Assembly: GCF_947179515.1 (NCBI RefSeq) | Contig: NC_067495.1 | Coordinates: 63,138,127 to 63,202,126 of the forward strand | Source of the DNA: Apodemus sylvaticus | Taxonomy: Eukaryota; Chordata; Mammalia; Rodentia; Muridae | Reading direction: 5' to 3' | Length of the DNA: 64,000 bases | In this document: in pieces, positions 23,392 to 36,151 of the stretch | Position numbering within the stretch: the first letter of the stretch is position 1 | How the letters are laid out: each line of letters begins with the position of its first letter | Translations under genes and position numbers: made by a program | Notes under the pieces: model-generated | What the model was told of the DNA's origin: nothing | The model's input: the letters and a program-made list of their open reading frames with translations, nothing else | Database searches by the model: none

Positions 23392-24522
23392 AAGAACACT
23401 TGTGAGATCTCATACTAGCAACTTAACAGCACACCTGAAAGCAGATTGAGAAATAAGTCAGAGAAACAACACACATAGAGCCTTCACCCATACTTTCTAG
23501 TGTCTTTGTTGGTAAAGGAAGGTACTCTGCATGATATCAAAGGAGAAACAGTGAACACCAAGCCAGTCACAGACCCTTTGTTCTGTAAGGGTGTCTTGCC
23601 TGCAAGATATGCAAGGGCAATGGTAGCACAAATCTTGTGGAAGTAACCAACCCAATGTCTGATTTGACTTAAGGCTGCCTCCTCAAGATGGAACCCATAC
23701 TAGACACTGCTTGGGTGACAAGAACCTGCCTGAGATTAGATAGCCTAGGGACCTAGGTGAAAACCAAATACCTATGAAATGACCCCCTAGTGACATTTAG
23801 CTACACTCAGGTCAGTGCCTTTCTACACTCAGGCCATCATCAGAGAAGCTTCCTCCTGCAGCAGATAGGAAAAAATACAGAGACCCACATCCAGACATTA
23901 TGCACCAAACGAGAGACCCTGGGACAATCAGGCCTAAATGGGCTGTCTTTATCTATTTCCTCCCTTTAGAGCTCAGGGAACTCCGTGGAAAAGGAGGCAA
24001 AAAGAGTGTAAGAGCCAGAGGTATTGTAGACACCAAGAAAACAAGGCCCTCTAAACCAACATGATTCTTCAAAAACCCTCAATTGGGGCTGCATATGCAA
24101 AAGGTTGAGTTGAGAATACATTCTTCATATAGTCCTTTGGAGATAAAGAATGAACCAACCATACTTAACAAGATAAACGTGCCACTAAAGTGAAAGTTTT
24201 GCTTTACAAGGATAATTCATGCTGGTCAGATGGGGCTGCAAAAGCACCTTTGACCGAGGGGACCAGCATCACGGAGGCGAAATCTTCTGGGATTATTTCC
24301 TCAGGCCCAACACACTGAAGCTGTGGCCCAGAGGATGCCAAGGCTAAATTTCATGCTGACAGCCCAGCTTGGTAAGGTGTAAGAGTCTCCATTGTGGTAC
24401 ATGTTTTGAAGGCAGGAAGGAATCGTGTAGCGTGCCTAAGGTTTGGACCATGTGGCAGGGTCAGAGTCCCAGAAGAGAGACCACTGGGGACGGTGTAGCC
24501 AGTTACAGTGAAGACCTGGGCA

Positions 24523-25056
24523 GTGCCTCCTACCAATGCTTTATTATTTGTTCAAATACACAAGCCTAGACATAAGTTGAAACTTCTCTTGTGTCCACAT
24601 ACAAGTACGGGAGTGACCGGGCACATATGCAATCACAAAACAAATGCAAACAACCCACTCAGGACCCCACTGACAGACTTGTCACATTAAATTGCACAGT
24701 GCTATCTACAGAAGATACATTTAACAGCACCAGTTTCCAAAGGAATGAGGGATGCGGGGGTGGGGGGTACAAGAAAATACTATGCAAGCTAAGGAACTGA
24801 TCTACATTATGAAAAGAGTCTGAAAGCTTATTAACTATCCAAAGGCATACAAAGCACATTGAGGCATTTCAGACATGAACCACACAGAATATCAACTGCT
24901 TGGTGACTGAAGAAGCCTGCACCCCCTCCTCGGGGCCCTTAAGTTCAAGAGGGAGGTGCACTCCAGATGCTCAAATGAGGTGAAGTGGAGCTGGCTGGTG
25001 GATCTGAATCTCACAGATGGGCTGGAAGGCTTCACTGCTCCAAATTCAAGCAAGAC
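24523..25056 (-). other. Putative 3' non-coding terminal exon of Dmrtc1-like gene (right copy)
   Basis: This is the mirror of 16,397-16,930: acceptor at 25,057-25,062 and AATAAA (minus strand) at 24,540-24,545. Confidence 0.5.
24540..24545 (-). terminator. PolyA signal AATAAA (right copy)
   Basis: This is the mirror of 16,908-16,913. The two gene copies therefore end facing each other across the spacer. Confidence 0.55.
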
Positions 25057-25334
25057 CTGAAGGCAGAAAGGATGGTATGAGGAGCACCTAATGACCACGA
25101 ATCCCTTTCCCAACTCTCCCCCATTTCTTCATCTCCCACAAGTGAACATTCGTCACCAAGACCAGTGGACAGACCTATACCTGTCTGAATTCCTCACCTA
25201 CAGCCTCATTCCTCTATCATGGGCACAAACCTACTGTGGTGAAGCTCATGCTCTCTGAATATATCCTTTCTGATTTCAGGAAAGTTCCTTGACTTTCCAT
25301 TACCCACTCCTCCTGTCCTAGTCCCCAGTTCCAC

Positions 25335-25446
25335 ACTGTGATGTGATGTGATGTGATGTGATGTGATGTGCTGTGGTGTGATGTGATGTGATGTGATGTG
25401 GTGTGGTGTGGTGTGGTGTGGTGTGGTGTGGTGTGGTGTGATGTGA

Positions 25447-25517
<71 letters not shown>

Positions 25518-25560
25518 GAGACAGAGACAGAGACAGAGATGGAGACAGAGAGACAGAGAG
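25335..25560. repeat. Compound microsatellite (TGTGR)n and (GA)n (right copy)
   Basis: This is the mirror of 15,884-16,118 and 12 bp shorter. Confidence 0.95.
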
Positions 25561-27405
25561 AATGTTACGTGAAGGTCAGAAGACAACCTCAGGTGTCAGT
25601 CTTTCCCTTCCTGTTTGAGGGTTGTTTTGAGCCCTGTTTGAGGGCTCTAAGAGAAACATGATGGCTTAACCGTGGAAAACAAAACCTTTTAATATTTTCT
25701 GTCTGTTGCTCCTAACCATGTTGTAAAATGTTTGACTTTAAAAAGTGCTGTTTGAGCTGCTGAGTTGAGGCTTGTGAAAAACTGCCAGATGAATTTTGGC
25801 TTGGGATTTGGACAGTATTTCTAACAATTTTTGAAATGACTCTAAACACACTTCTGCCATTTTGTACTACATATTTACCTGGAGCAGCACCCTCAGCACT
25901 GTCAAGTAAAAACCAAAGTGGTGACCAACTCTGAGAAACAAGGAACACTCTTTATGCTCCCCAGTGTCAAACTTTGAGTCAAGATCTAACTCTCAGAGTA
26001 AAAACAAACAAAAACACCCATTTCCTTGTCATGCACATTTTTATCTTTAATAAATGGTAAAATTACATGTATACGAAGGAGTTGTATTAAAGTAAGTTTC
26101 TTTATTATCTGCACGTGCTTTGTGTGCATACCTACCTATGGCCCATGTGCCTATATACTGGGGTCCTGTAAACGTCTCTCAGATGGAAAGGGGCTCTGAG
26201 GCTGGACACTTTAAGAAGCCCTGGCCTAGGTTTTGTCTCCTGCCCGTGCCAGACACCTGTGAACAGTCACCTCCCCAGCTCCCTCCTGCCCCCTTGTGTT
26301 CCAGCAGTTCTGTCCAGGGTGGCTTCCTCCTATATTCACTAGGCCCTATCTGTCTCTGTGCAAAAGAGGTCCAGCCTTGCTGCCCAGACACACTAGAAGT
26401 TTAATTCCCTTCTCAGCTCATAAAGCACTTGCCCTCTGGATGGGTCATTTGAGATCTGTGTTGCAAAATACAGCCAGAGAAGGAATCCAGGCTGCACATC
26501 TGAACTGAAATCCCCCCAGAGAGCGGGGTCTAAATCTCTTTCCGTCTCTGTGTCTTCCCCAGACCATCACAGTGTGTAGTGGGTTGGCCTGATGCTGCTT
26601 GCATTCTAATGCTAATATTGGGCCCCCAAGACCTGGTTGTCCCAGAGAGGAGAGGATCTGCATGTAGAACCAAGTGACACTGTGTGACCTTGCCCTCAAG
26701 TTATTTCTGATTGGCAAATAAAGATGCCGACAGCCAATAGCTGGGTAGAAGGGACATAGGATTCCTGGGCTTGGGGATTGGAGGAGAACCGTGAGGGGGA
26801 GAGGAAGGTGAGGGAGGAAGGAGAAGCCGGCCTGGGCTAGGGGAGCCATGATATCGTGGCCAATTAGAGCCCAGAAGAAACACAGTCATAACTCGGGGTT
26901 ATCGATAGGAAAGCAGATTCTAATAGCACAGAGGGTAGATATCTGCCCAGCTCTTGTGCTGTTTAAGGCTTATTGTAAATATAAAGGTTGTGTGTGTCTT
27001 TTGTCTGGGAACTAAACGGTCAAAGTCAGGGTAGAAACTCCACGGCAACAGTGAGCAATAGGCTGGGGACACGGGGTTGGGTGGGAAATCAGGGTGCCCG
27101 GTTCTATTTTTTGCACCTGATATGCTGCCTGCTCTGGGGCAGGTCCCTGCAACTCCCTGGGGGCCTCAGACTCCTTCTCTTTCCACATCAGGGTACCAGC
27201 CAATTACTGCTAGGCACAAAACTTGAGATGCTTAGCATTCTCCGAATAATCCTCCAAGTGCCCTCTCTGACATCAGCCTCAGAAGGCTGGTGCACCCATC
27301 CCGGAGGTCATTCCAACCACAAACTAACCCCATGGACCCAGCTATGACCAATTTGCCACAGAGCTTCCCATCCCTCGACTATCTCCTTTTCAAGAAGCCG
27401 GCTAC
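25561..27405. other. Last intron of Dmrtc1-like gene, right copy, remainder
   Basis: Mirror of 14,036-15,880. No coding or RNA feature recognised. Confidence 0.5.
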
Positions 27406-27409
27406 CTGT

Positions 27410-28608
27410 TTAGCTGTGGGTCTGGCGCCAGGTCCAAGAAGAGTTCTTCAGAGTCATCAGGGCCTCAGCAGCCTCCAGTGTTTCCTGACACTCTAAGGTA
27501 GCAGAAGCCGAGGCCTGGTTAGAGGCACGGGAGCTCTGCAAAGAAACAGGTGTGAGGAGATCAGGCGCTGTGCATCCAGCGCCTCTTCTCAGAAGCCCTA
27601 ATGCCCTCTCAGTACCCAGCTGCCTCCAGTGCCCACTTCCAATGCCCAGACAGTCTGCCCTACACATCGACTTAGCTCCTCCCACCCAAGTTTCCGGAAC
27701 CCCCCTACTTCTCTACAGGAACCTGTGGCCCCAGGGGATGGTGGTGATCAGCGGTGGTACGTGGCAGGCGGATCATATTTGAGCATCTGGAAACAAGAGG
27801 TAAGGGAATTATTATACACTTGGGTGGGCAGGTAGACCTGCAGAGACAGACTGGCAGGGTTTTGCGATACCAGAAGGTGGGAATTCAAAGGACTGTGGAG
27901 ACCGTAGGCCCTGTGGCTCGCACATGCCCTTTGTCCTGCACAGTCTGCTTTCCTTTCTACCCCCACCCCCAAGCCCAACACACTTTTTTTCCTAATAAAT
28001 TAATCCGTTCAAGGTTTTGTTTTCCTTTTTAATTCTCTCCCAGATATGCAGTGAAGAATGCATCAGGGAACCCCAAGTGTCTGCATTCTAATAGATTGCA
28101 AAGTCCCTAAAGAGATACAGTGACCTTCCATTTTCAGGGACTGGTACTTGCCAGCACTTTGCCAGGCCGCCACAGATCATGAGGGACAAGCCCCGGACAC
28201 TTCCAGGAGGCTTTCTCTCTTGGCCTCTGGACTTTGCCCTGGGCCTCTGTGGCCCTCTCCACCATAACCCTAGGTTTCATCAGGACCCTCCCATCTAACT
28301 CATCTGTTGTGTGTAGAGAAACAGCGCCCACGTGTTGAAGGCCCACTGTGAGGCAGCAGGCCTTGGGCTGGTGTTTTGTTTTTTCAATGTGACAGGTATA
28401 GAATACTCTTGCCAAAATGACCTCTAGGAAATGGTTGCCTGAAAACAAAATACGTGTACCAGGTCTCTGGAGTAGGAACTGCCAAAGCTGGAGAGGCCCC
28501 CCTGTCCGTGCCCTCGGTCTGACCTGCAGCCTTCTCTCCTCACCTCCCTTCGTCCTCTTCCCTCCCGGCACCCCCTCCTCCTGCTCCTATGGCACTAAGC
28601 CCAGGGCT

Positions 28609-28654
<46 letters not shown>

Positions 28655-29995
28655 GACACAGCCAGCTGCACGGTCCCTTTCTACTCACGGGCTGGACAAT
28701 GCAAAAGCCCCATGAAGCTCCGTGGAAGGAGGACCCATCAATTGCTGCTCCGAGGGCACAGACTTCCAGGGCAGAGGTGAACGTGCTCGGGGCCAGCGAT
28801 ATACTTGAGACCCGTGGGGTCTCTCCTGTAGAGACAGAGATCCTTTGATAGGGGATTGGGTTCCAGGCCGGCCAGAAAGAGAGGAGGGATGGGCAAATGT
28901 TAGTCCGATGGCAGGAATCTAGAATGTCACTGCTCTGAAGACCTCTCCAGGCCCCCACCCCTCCGATCCTATGCTCAACTGCCGCTGAGTAGACTGAGGC
29001 CCAAGAAGAAGTGACATTACCCAATGTCAGCACAGGGCAATGTGCTGACCGGTTGGTTAGAGGCGAGAGCCCTGACTTGAAGACACAGTTAAAAGGGGTC
29101 TTGACAGTAACTGGTGGGAGCCTCCCACTCTAGCAACAGATTCTCCTTACTTCCTGGGGGCTTGTTGGAGACAAGTCTTCAGGCTGGGGCACAGGGTTCT
29201 CCTTTGCAGCTGCAAAAGACCAAGAATTCTTCCCCACCGGCTGCCCAACAGCCTCATCTGAAGACACTCAACACCATTCTGAGGACTTCCCACCATAAAC
29301 CTTTTTGAATGCACCCCCTTCCCAGATCTCTGCTTCCTGCAAACAAGTGCTGTCTAGCATTGATATGACTCTTTGTTTTTGTTTTTTTTTTTCTCCTACC
29401 GGGCCCAGTGAAGTCCAAGGTACCCTTGCCCAAGGTCCCACTGCAATTCTGTGGCAGGGTTGGTCACAGGTTTACTCATGACCAGCATGCTTCTCTCCAG
29501 CCAATCCCAGGCTCCCTCCCCGGCCAATGACACTCACCGCGACCTCTTCCCTTGGTAGAGGTCTTCTTGGCCTGTTTGAGGGGTTTGCGGGAGACAGTCG
29601 TCCTTGGTAGTCGAATCTGGCGTCTCTTTACCGGTGCACTATGCCCCCTTTTCTCAGAACCCACAGCCAGCATGGCCTCGCTGTGGTCACTTTGAAAGGG
29701 GTTTGAAGGACTCCTTCTAGTCATGTGCAAAGGGAACCTGACCCCCTCACCCTCCAGGACTCCATACTCAAAAGAATGCAGCCCAACTGAGTCACCAGCT
29801 GACCTGAGAGTGGGAAGAATGGGTTTCTCACCTGACTTGGGTCCTGATGCCACAACTGTGGCCTCTGCCAGGGTGATTTGCATGTCCTCTGCGGCTAGGC
29901 TCCATTGCAGGCGGTGTTGCTCTAGTTTTGTTCCCCATGTTACATTCCAAGGTGGAGGGGCGGCAGGGAACAGCTGCTTTGCCTTTTGCTTCCAT
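27410..29995 (-). CDS. Dmrtc1-like: Dmrtc1-like gene, right-arm copy (six coding exons, 230 aa)
   Basis: Coding exons in transcript order are 29832-29995, 29538-29680, 29151-29209, 28689-28825, 27723-27786 and 27410-27535. The open frames over these exons are the same as in the left arm, so the predicted 230-residue protein is identical. It is transcribed toward the spacer, tail to tail with the left copy. Family assignment, the loss of DM zinc ligands, the basic exon 2 segment, the C-terminal AAEAL motif and the weak exon 5 donor are as described for 11,446-14,031. This copy is in the same orientation as the diverged paralogue at 52-55 kb, consistent with an original tandem pair of which this member was then copied in inverted form. 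Confidence 0.68.
28612..28652. repeat. (AC)n microsatellite, intron 4 of right gene copy
   Basis: Mirror of 12,789-12,829, same length. Confidence 0.95.
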
Positions 29996-31088
29996 GGCTC
30001 TTAGGCTGAGAGCAGAAACGCCACTGTATCCCCATGGCCCTAGAGTAACTGTTCTTTTCCTGAGCAGAATTAAAGAACAAACAAAAACAAAGAACAAACA
30101 AACAAAAACAGAAAACCAAACAACCAAAAAACCCACCAGAAAACCCAAACAAACCGAAAAAGCAAAAACAACCCCTCCCCAGACACACACCAACACAAAC
30201 GAAACAAAACAAGCAAGCAAGTAAGCAAAGAAAACTGGCTCTGTGGATGAGAATCTTCTCCAACGCGGCCACCATCAGCATCCGTTTACCCTGTCCCGGT
30301 CTTCTTTGGCCTTCAACTCCCATTTGTACTCACATAGTCTCAGGTTTCCTCGTGTTGTCTCATTCCCCCAGCACCTCCCATCAACAACCTCTTGGCACTG
30401 GCTCCATTACCCAATCGATCTGCTCAAACTCACTCCACACATCCCATTTCCTGGAATACGCCATCAGCCCCAGGCCTGCCTCGACAAGAAGAAAGCCTGG
30501 ACACTGGAAGACAACCTTCTTCCTCGTGCCTCGCATTCGTTCACTCCCCACATGGGGAAAATATGCACCGAGTACTCAGTAGTCTCACGCATGCCCAGTG
30601 TTCAATTTTCCCCTTCACCTTCCGTTCAAGTTTTCCTCACACCACGGTCTTAATTATCCCGGTGCTCCCCCTTTCCACCCATTTCCGTTTTGTCCCCCAC
30701 CCTGTAAGCCTCCCCTCTCCGCCCATGAAGTCATATTGCCCTTGTGAAGGCGGCGGACACGTGAATCGTACCTGAAAACCTTCCACCCAGGAACCTGGGG
30801 TAGGGGGACTACGACTGAGACCAACCGGGGCTAACTAGTGGCATGCTGGGCTTCAAACAGTTTTCTCAGGCCATCCATCCAGATTTCTCCCAGTAACTTT
30901 TTTTTTTTCAAATGATTATTTTTTTCTACCGTTTCCTTCCTTCCCAGCTTTCTACACCCGACAGATGTTTGCTGAGGCCCATGTGGCGTAGCAGCCTCTG
31001 ACCAAGCCCAAAGACCAACTATCTGGAGGACTCAGCTTTGCGCTGCCCCGACACACGCCCTCTTCTTTCATCAAAGCCACACATGCGA

Positions 31089-31119
31089 CCCCCAGTCGTC
31101 CCCCAGTCGTCCCCCAGTC
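31089..31119 (-). repeat. 11-bp G-rich tandem repeat (right copy)
   Basis: Mirror of 10,322-10,352, seen on this strand as CCCCCAGTCGT units. Confidence 0.85.
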
Positions 31120-31180
31120 TTCCAGAGTCGTCCCAATACTTTGACCGTTGGTGCTGGGCCGAGAATGGCTCCCTCTTCCC

Positions 31181-31691
31181 TCTCACCCTCTACCTGCCTC
31201 ATCTGCTCTCTGGCAAGCCCCAGACCGGCAGGCAACCTGGAGATAGTTGCTCTCTGAAGGGGCTGGGGCTGGACAGAGCCTGTGGAGGAGGCAGAAGGCC
31301 CGGGTCAGGTCGAGAGGGCCTCCTTTGTGCCGTTTCCCACCTCCAGCAGGCTTCGCCTCCAAGAGGCCTAAAAATGAAGGAAATGGGCACCTGATCAGGA
31401 GGGAGGGAGGGAGGAAGAAAGGGACAGAAGAATATGAAGGCCCCATTCCTCATGCCACCAGTGGTCAGTTACCCGAGACTCCAGCCCTTCAGAACCAGCG
31501 GGCTGAGCCTCGAAAGAAGCGGCGGCCCTGCTCCTCGGGCCTCCTTCCTCCTCCTCCTCGCGCCTTGGCCTTCCTTCCGCTCCACTTCCTGCTTTGCCTC
31601 AGAGGCCCAGGAGCTTCCTGCCCTTGTCCCTCAGAAGGGCGCCCCCCGGTGGCTGCTCTGAGACCCACTTCCGCCTAGGCTCTGATGCGGC
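31181..31691 (-). promoter_or_regulatory. GC-rich putative promoter zone (right copy)
   Basis: Mirror of 9,750-10,260, upstream of the minus-strand gene copy. Confidence 0.4.
31637..31652 (-). promoter_or_regulatory. CTCF-like motif (right copy, minus strand)
   Basis: GGGCGCCCCCCGGTGG is the reverse complement of the left site. It points left, that is, toward the spacer. Confidence 0.45.
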
Positions 31692-32740
31692 ACTGGAGGT
31701 CTTTCCTGGCTACTGGTGCTCACTTAAATAATCCTGCCTGCTCTGGAGGGACAAACTGACCTTTGTGCCCTCCTGTGCCGCTTCCACAAACTGCCTCCAC
31801 TTGGAGGCGAAATACTGTGAGGTGGGGCTGCACACACTTTCGCCCAGGCCCACTTGCTAGGAGGCTCTAATGTGTCCTTTCAGAATCAAGCATCCGAGTT
31901 TGCCACGGACCACCTTCCTCCCATCCTCACATCCCGTTTTCTCATTCAGCAGCCATTCTAAACCCCAGAGAACACTTGCCAGTGGCTGGGAACACAGTGT
32001 TCCATCTTGTTGGAGTCTGTCTCTGACCTTTCTTTTCTATTCCAGGCATAGGTCCCTCGCTTTCTCTGACTGCTCTACGCTCCTTTATTTTATTTTATTT
32101 TATTTTATTTTATTTTATTATTTTCTGTCCTTATTTATTCATTATCTTCTAATCTGTTTAATCATTGCTTTTGTCACTCCAAGGCACGACGTGAGGTATG
32201 CTAGGAAACCTCCCTGGTTCTTGTTTCTCAGACACACATGGAAGTTCCCTATTCCTTGTCTTTTGTCCTTTTGTGTATCTGTGAGAAGCTGCGTGACAGT
32301 TCCCAAGTAAACTCGCATGTGACGAGCTTGGATTCCATTTTCATTGATTCGGAGCATTGATTAACAGGAAACCGGCTAGACACCGGATGCCCAGCCTTCC
32401 TAGTCCTCAGCTCTGCCTGTCTCTCTCTCTTTCTGTGGAGCCGTCATAGCTATGTTTCTTCCACGTTTGCTTCCGGTTTAATCTTTCCTACCACGGTACA
32501 CCTCGTGTGGTTTTTTTTTTACATCCCAGAACTCTCTAGAGCCTTGCTGCTCTTGTCTCTGATATCTGCTTGAGGGGTGGGGAATGATGATGTTGGATGA
32601 TTCACTTGCATCTGACTTACAGAAATGCACTTGACTCTTTACCTGCTGCACTGCTCCTAAAGTTAGCCACCATATTAAATCTCATTGTACTCGAAGATGC
32701 ACATGTGACTTTTGAGGCTTTTCTCTGCCTGAGTTCATTA
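31692..32740. other. L1-flanking sequence, right copy, no gene seen
   Basis: Mirror of 8,696-9,749 with an (ATTTT)n array near 32,080-32,120, one unit shorter than the left one. Confidence 0.6.
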
Positions 32741-32754
32741 AAATCAGTTCTGTC
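32741..32754. repeat. 5' target-site duplication of the full-length L1
   Basis: AAATCAGTTCTGTC; the 3' partner is at 44,015-44,028 with one mismatch. Confidence 0.8.
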
Positions 32755-33599
32755 AATTGAAGGGCCCTGGTGGCGGCGGTGGCGGCAGCGGCAGCACCAG
32801 CTAGTCCAGCGGAGAGGGCCACCACCAGTGGAACCAAGGCGACAGTGTCCAGGCAGGCCCTGCGCACACTACCACTGGCCACCACTGGTCAGCCGGGCTG
32901 CAAGCAGCAACAGAGTTACAGTGCTTTTCACCGCACTGAAGCCAGATTAGACCTCTGCCTCCTGCCAGTCAGTTAATGACGTGCTCCACCATCTTGGCTC
33001 CCAGACCCCAGAGTTATCTGACAGCCCCAGGTACGCAGACAAAGTCCGAGGCTAACATCACTTGGGTCTAAATCTGGCGGGCGTTGGCCTGCACCCAGGC
33101 CCTGGGCAGCTCGGTGGGCCATCTGTGTGCCAACCCAGGCAGGAGGTCGTTTGCCTGGCAGACTGCTCAGCACTTGTAGGGGCGCAGGGTACCTGACAGA
33201 ACCAGTTAGCAGACATAGCCCGAGGCGAATATTGCTCGAGCCTATGCCTGTCAGGCCTTTGCCTGGACTCAGGGCCTGAGCAGCTAGGCTAGCCTTGTGT
33301 GCACCAACCCGGTTGGGGGATCCACTGCCCGGCAGAGTGTTCAGCACTCGGAAAAGGTCCCCGCAGCATACACCATCATCACTCCCTGAAGGAGCGAATG
33401 GGCATCACCTGGTTCACAGAGACAATCTGGGGCAAAGCACACTAGGGCTCCAAGGGCACCCAAGAGGAGGGCAGCACATCAGCAATCTGTGACAGGGGAC
33501 ACCCAGCCATCCAGTGTTGTGAAAATAGCCTTACAGCTTCACAGGAGGCTCAAACACCAGCCAGTGACAACAAGACCAACTAACGCCAGAGATAAAAAG
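32755..33599 (+). promoter_or_regulatory. L1 5'UTR with two tandem units of about 174 bp
   Basis: A GC-rich leader of 845 bp ending just before the ORF1 ATG. Two diverged tandem units end at CAGCACT at 33,174 and 33,348 (period 174). They share blocks such as GACA-AGYCCGAGGC near the middle and CCTGGC/CCCGGCAGA near the end. Tandem monomers in the 5'UTR are known for rodent L1 promoters. Only two recognisable units remain here. Confidence 0.75.
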
Positions 33600-33986
33600 A
33601 TGGCAAAAGGCAAATGTAGGTACACTACTAACAGAAATCTAGGTAATATGGCAGCATCTGAACCCAATTCTCCAACAACAGCAAGTCCTGGATACCCCAA
33701 CACACCAGAAAAACAAGATTTGGATTTAAAATCACTGGTCATGATGTTGCAGAGGAACACAAAAAGGACATAAATGAATCTCTTAAAGAAATATGGGGGA
33801 ACATGAATAACGTAGAAACCCGTATAATGGAAACACAAAAATCACTTAAAGAAATCCAGGAGAAGAAGGCTCAAGAGATAGAAGCCAATAAAGAAGAAAC
33901 GCAAAAAACAAAAACAAACAAACAAACAAAAAAACTTAACGAAATGCAGGAGAAAGTGAGTCAACTGGCAGAAGTCATGAAAGAGG
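33600..33986 (+). pseudogene. L1 ORF1 N-terminal part
   Basis: L1 ORF1p is a trimeric RNA-binding chaperone of the L1 ribonucleoprotein. The start codon at 33,600 opens MAKGKCRYTTNRN and the rat-type SEPNSPTTASPGYP segment. After about 57 codons a one-base frameshift shifts the coiled-coil part (KSLKEIQEKK, KLNEMQEKVSQL heptads) into another frame, open from about 33,803. The ERV then splits the gene at 33,993. It is clearly non-functional. Confidence 0.9.
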
Positions 33987-33992
33987 AAACAC

Positions 33993-34288
33993 TGTGACCT
34001 CCCCCTGCCCACTGCTCTCAAGAATAGAAGGGAGGAATTGTGACTTCCCCCTGCCCACTGCAACCTGACCACCCACCTCCTGAAGAACAAGAAAAACTGG
34101 TTTCCAGCCTTCAGGGGAGGGGCTTGGTCTGCCTTTGTTTCTTGGGAGAGAGGCATGATTAAAAATGGAGACTTGAACCAGAAGCCATGTGTTTTTGTGT
34201 CTCTTTATGTAATTTCTCTTGCCCCCTTTCCTTACGCATCTTTCCTTCCAGAGAACCCACGGTTAGGATGTGAGAGCTGGACTCTACA
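33993..34288 (+). mobile_element. 5' LTR of the provirus (296 bp)
   Basis: TG...CA termini and GATTAAAAA as a possible polyA signal. It lacks a 20-base segment present in the 3' LTR and differs from it by nine substitutions. Confidence 0.88.
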
Positions 34289-34290
34289 TA

Positions 34291-34307
34291 TGGCACCAAT
34301 GTGGATT
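34291..34307 (+). promoter_or_regulatory. Primer-binding site of the provirus
   Basis: TGGCACCAATGTGGATT, directly after the 5' LTR, has the TGG start expected for pairing with a tRNA 3' end. I cannot assign the tRNA. Confidence 0.6.
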
Positions 34308-34849
34308 ATAACTGGAAACGGAAAGGCAGAATGAGGCATGTCTGTCTGAATTTAGGAGCTCCAAGGAAAAAGAAAAGGAAAAATTTTATGTATCGGGCAC
34401 AGTAAGCAAAAGGGTATTAATTTAGCGCTAATAATGTCATTTATTTCTAAAAAATGTTGTTGCTGCAGAAGTGTGTACAGATACAGGCTAGACTGACTCA
34501 GTATATAGGCCCTGCACTGAGATCAGCTAGGATATGAAGACAACTATGGACCAGGGAATTTAGTTAGGCAATTGTCCGCAGTCTAAAACTGCATCAGGCA
34601 AGAGAAATAGGCCATAAATTATAAAACAAAAAAAAAAAACAGTAAAAAACAAAAAACAAAAAAAAATATTTCTAGAAACATGAAAGAAAAAAGGAAAATG
34701 GATTTGGTTACATTGCAGGCGCGCTTTAATTTCTATGTCTTCTGTGCACCGATTGTCCACATGTACGTTTATTTGTCTGTATTTTGTGCGAATGAGTGTT
34801 TGTTTGTTTCATGTTAAACAAAAAAATTGATGAAAATTTCGTCTGCTGG

Positions 34850-35640
34850 GGCCTCTTAAGCCAGCAGCAAGCTGATGTAAAGCCAGGGCGCAGCAACTGC
34901 TGGCAATGATGGCACATGCCTTTAATCCCAGCACTTGGGAGCAGGGAGGGAGCCCGGAACTCAGCGGGCCTTGAGCAGGTGGCCCGGGCAGCAGTGGTGT
35001 GCTCAACCCTTTTTTTTTTTTCTCTCTTAAAGGACAAGTAGCCTCCAGGTTTGGGAAAACTCTGGTTTAACTTATAAGATTTGGGTAATTGCTTTGTTCT
35101 TGTTTTTAATTCGTCTTAATGGTATAAGGTTTTACATATCCTGACTATGGAGTTATAGATTTAGAGGCTGGTTTTGGCTGATGGCTTAGAGTTGCAGCCA
35201 TTTAGAACACATGGCTACCCGCTAAGTTTGAGCATTCGCTCAAATGAGCAGGGAAGAGGCCAGAGCAGAGTTCCTGCCATGCAGACCCGGGTCCCTTTGA
35301 TTCAGCACAGTGAGATATGGGGCCCAGGCCGATGGTGGCCCTGGCTTGTGGCCCCGGCTGAAGGGAGCTTGGAACTCTGCAGGCCAGGCCGCGAGAGGGT
35401 GGCCTGGGCAGCAGCGGCTGCAGTGGGGTGGCCCAGGCTGCAGAGGCGGCGGCAGAGGCAGAGCACAAAGTAGCATGGACGGCCTCAATGGCCGGTCTAG
35501 GGCAATGGCTATGAATCTAGACTCGAGCCAAGTGGCTTCCGGGCATGGTCTGAGGAACTCAGTTTTTCTGCGAGACAACAAGAGAGAAGTGTCTCCCCTG
35601 CCACGGGCCTCAGGGGTTTTCCAAGTGGCCCCTAGCATCC
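34850..35640 (+). other. GC-rich non-retroviral-looking block inside the provirus
   Basis: This block contrasts sharply with the AT-rich remainder. It contains a B1 SINE piece (CACATGCCTTTAATCCCAGC, near 34,914) and two related GC-rich segments (near 34,950-35,000 and 35,365-35,420) sharing GGAACTC and GGTGGCC-GGGCAGCAG. Open frames of about 120-130 codons on both strands look compositional. It may be captured host sequence or a gag-leader remnant; I cannot decide. The mirror is about 5,790-6,580. Confidence 0.45.
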
Positions 35641-36151
35641 CTTACATGAGGAGGAGTGTTTTGTCTTTGCTTCAATAAAAAAAAGCTGAGATCTTACATT
35701 TTTAATATATTTTATTTATAGAAATCTCTTTTGTTTTATAAAAATATTTGTTTATAAAAATGTTTTGTTTATAGAAAAACCGGCCTTTGCTTTTGGGTTT
35801 TTTAAATTTTTTTTTAAATAAATAATTTTCAAAGGCTATTAAAATAAGTTAATTGGCTAAGACATCTCTTTAAGCTTGCCACAGGAGAACTTAAACCTCT
35901 GTTTTCAAGGCAGATATAACTCAACTGACAAAGGATAGATAATTTTACAGATAAAGGCTGCTGTAATCAGCTGTTTATGATATGTGTTCACTGCCATTCC
36001 TTGGCAAAAATAATGTTGATTATAGAATCACATTTTTTGCTCATGAAATAAAGTTTTTTTACATCCTTCAATAAAGATATTAATGTGTTGTTAAAATGTT
36101 ATAAAATATTTTAAAGAAATGTTTAAACAGTCTAATAAAACGTTTATTCCT

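Larger units (their letters stand above)
20450..23440 (+). mobile_element. Old Lx-type L1, interrupted by a solo LTR and a B1, spanning the spacer/right-arm border
   Basis: The 5' part has related units with the recurring phrase CTCTGTAGCAGACYAC (near 20,755 and 21,570), like rodent L1 5' monomers. ORF1-like sequence follows at about 22,000-22,700 (for example the equivalent of RIIG and NRLDQ blocks in broken frames). After a gap, the end of the ORF2 endonuclease region and beyond runs from about 22,720 to 23,290, and L1 sequence resumes after the B1 at about 23,395-23,440. The endonuclease N-terminal part is missing, so the element has an internal deletion. The arm boundary at 23,186 lies inside ORF2. 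All frames are broken. Confidence 0.75.
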
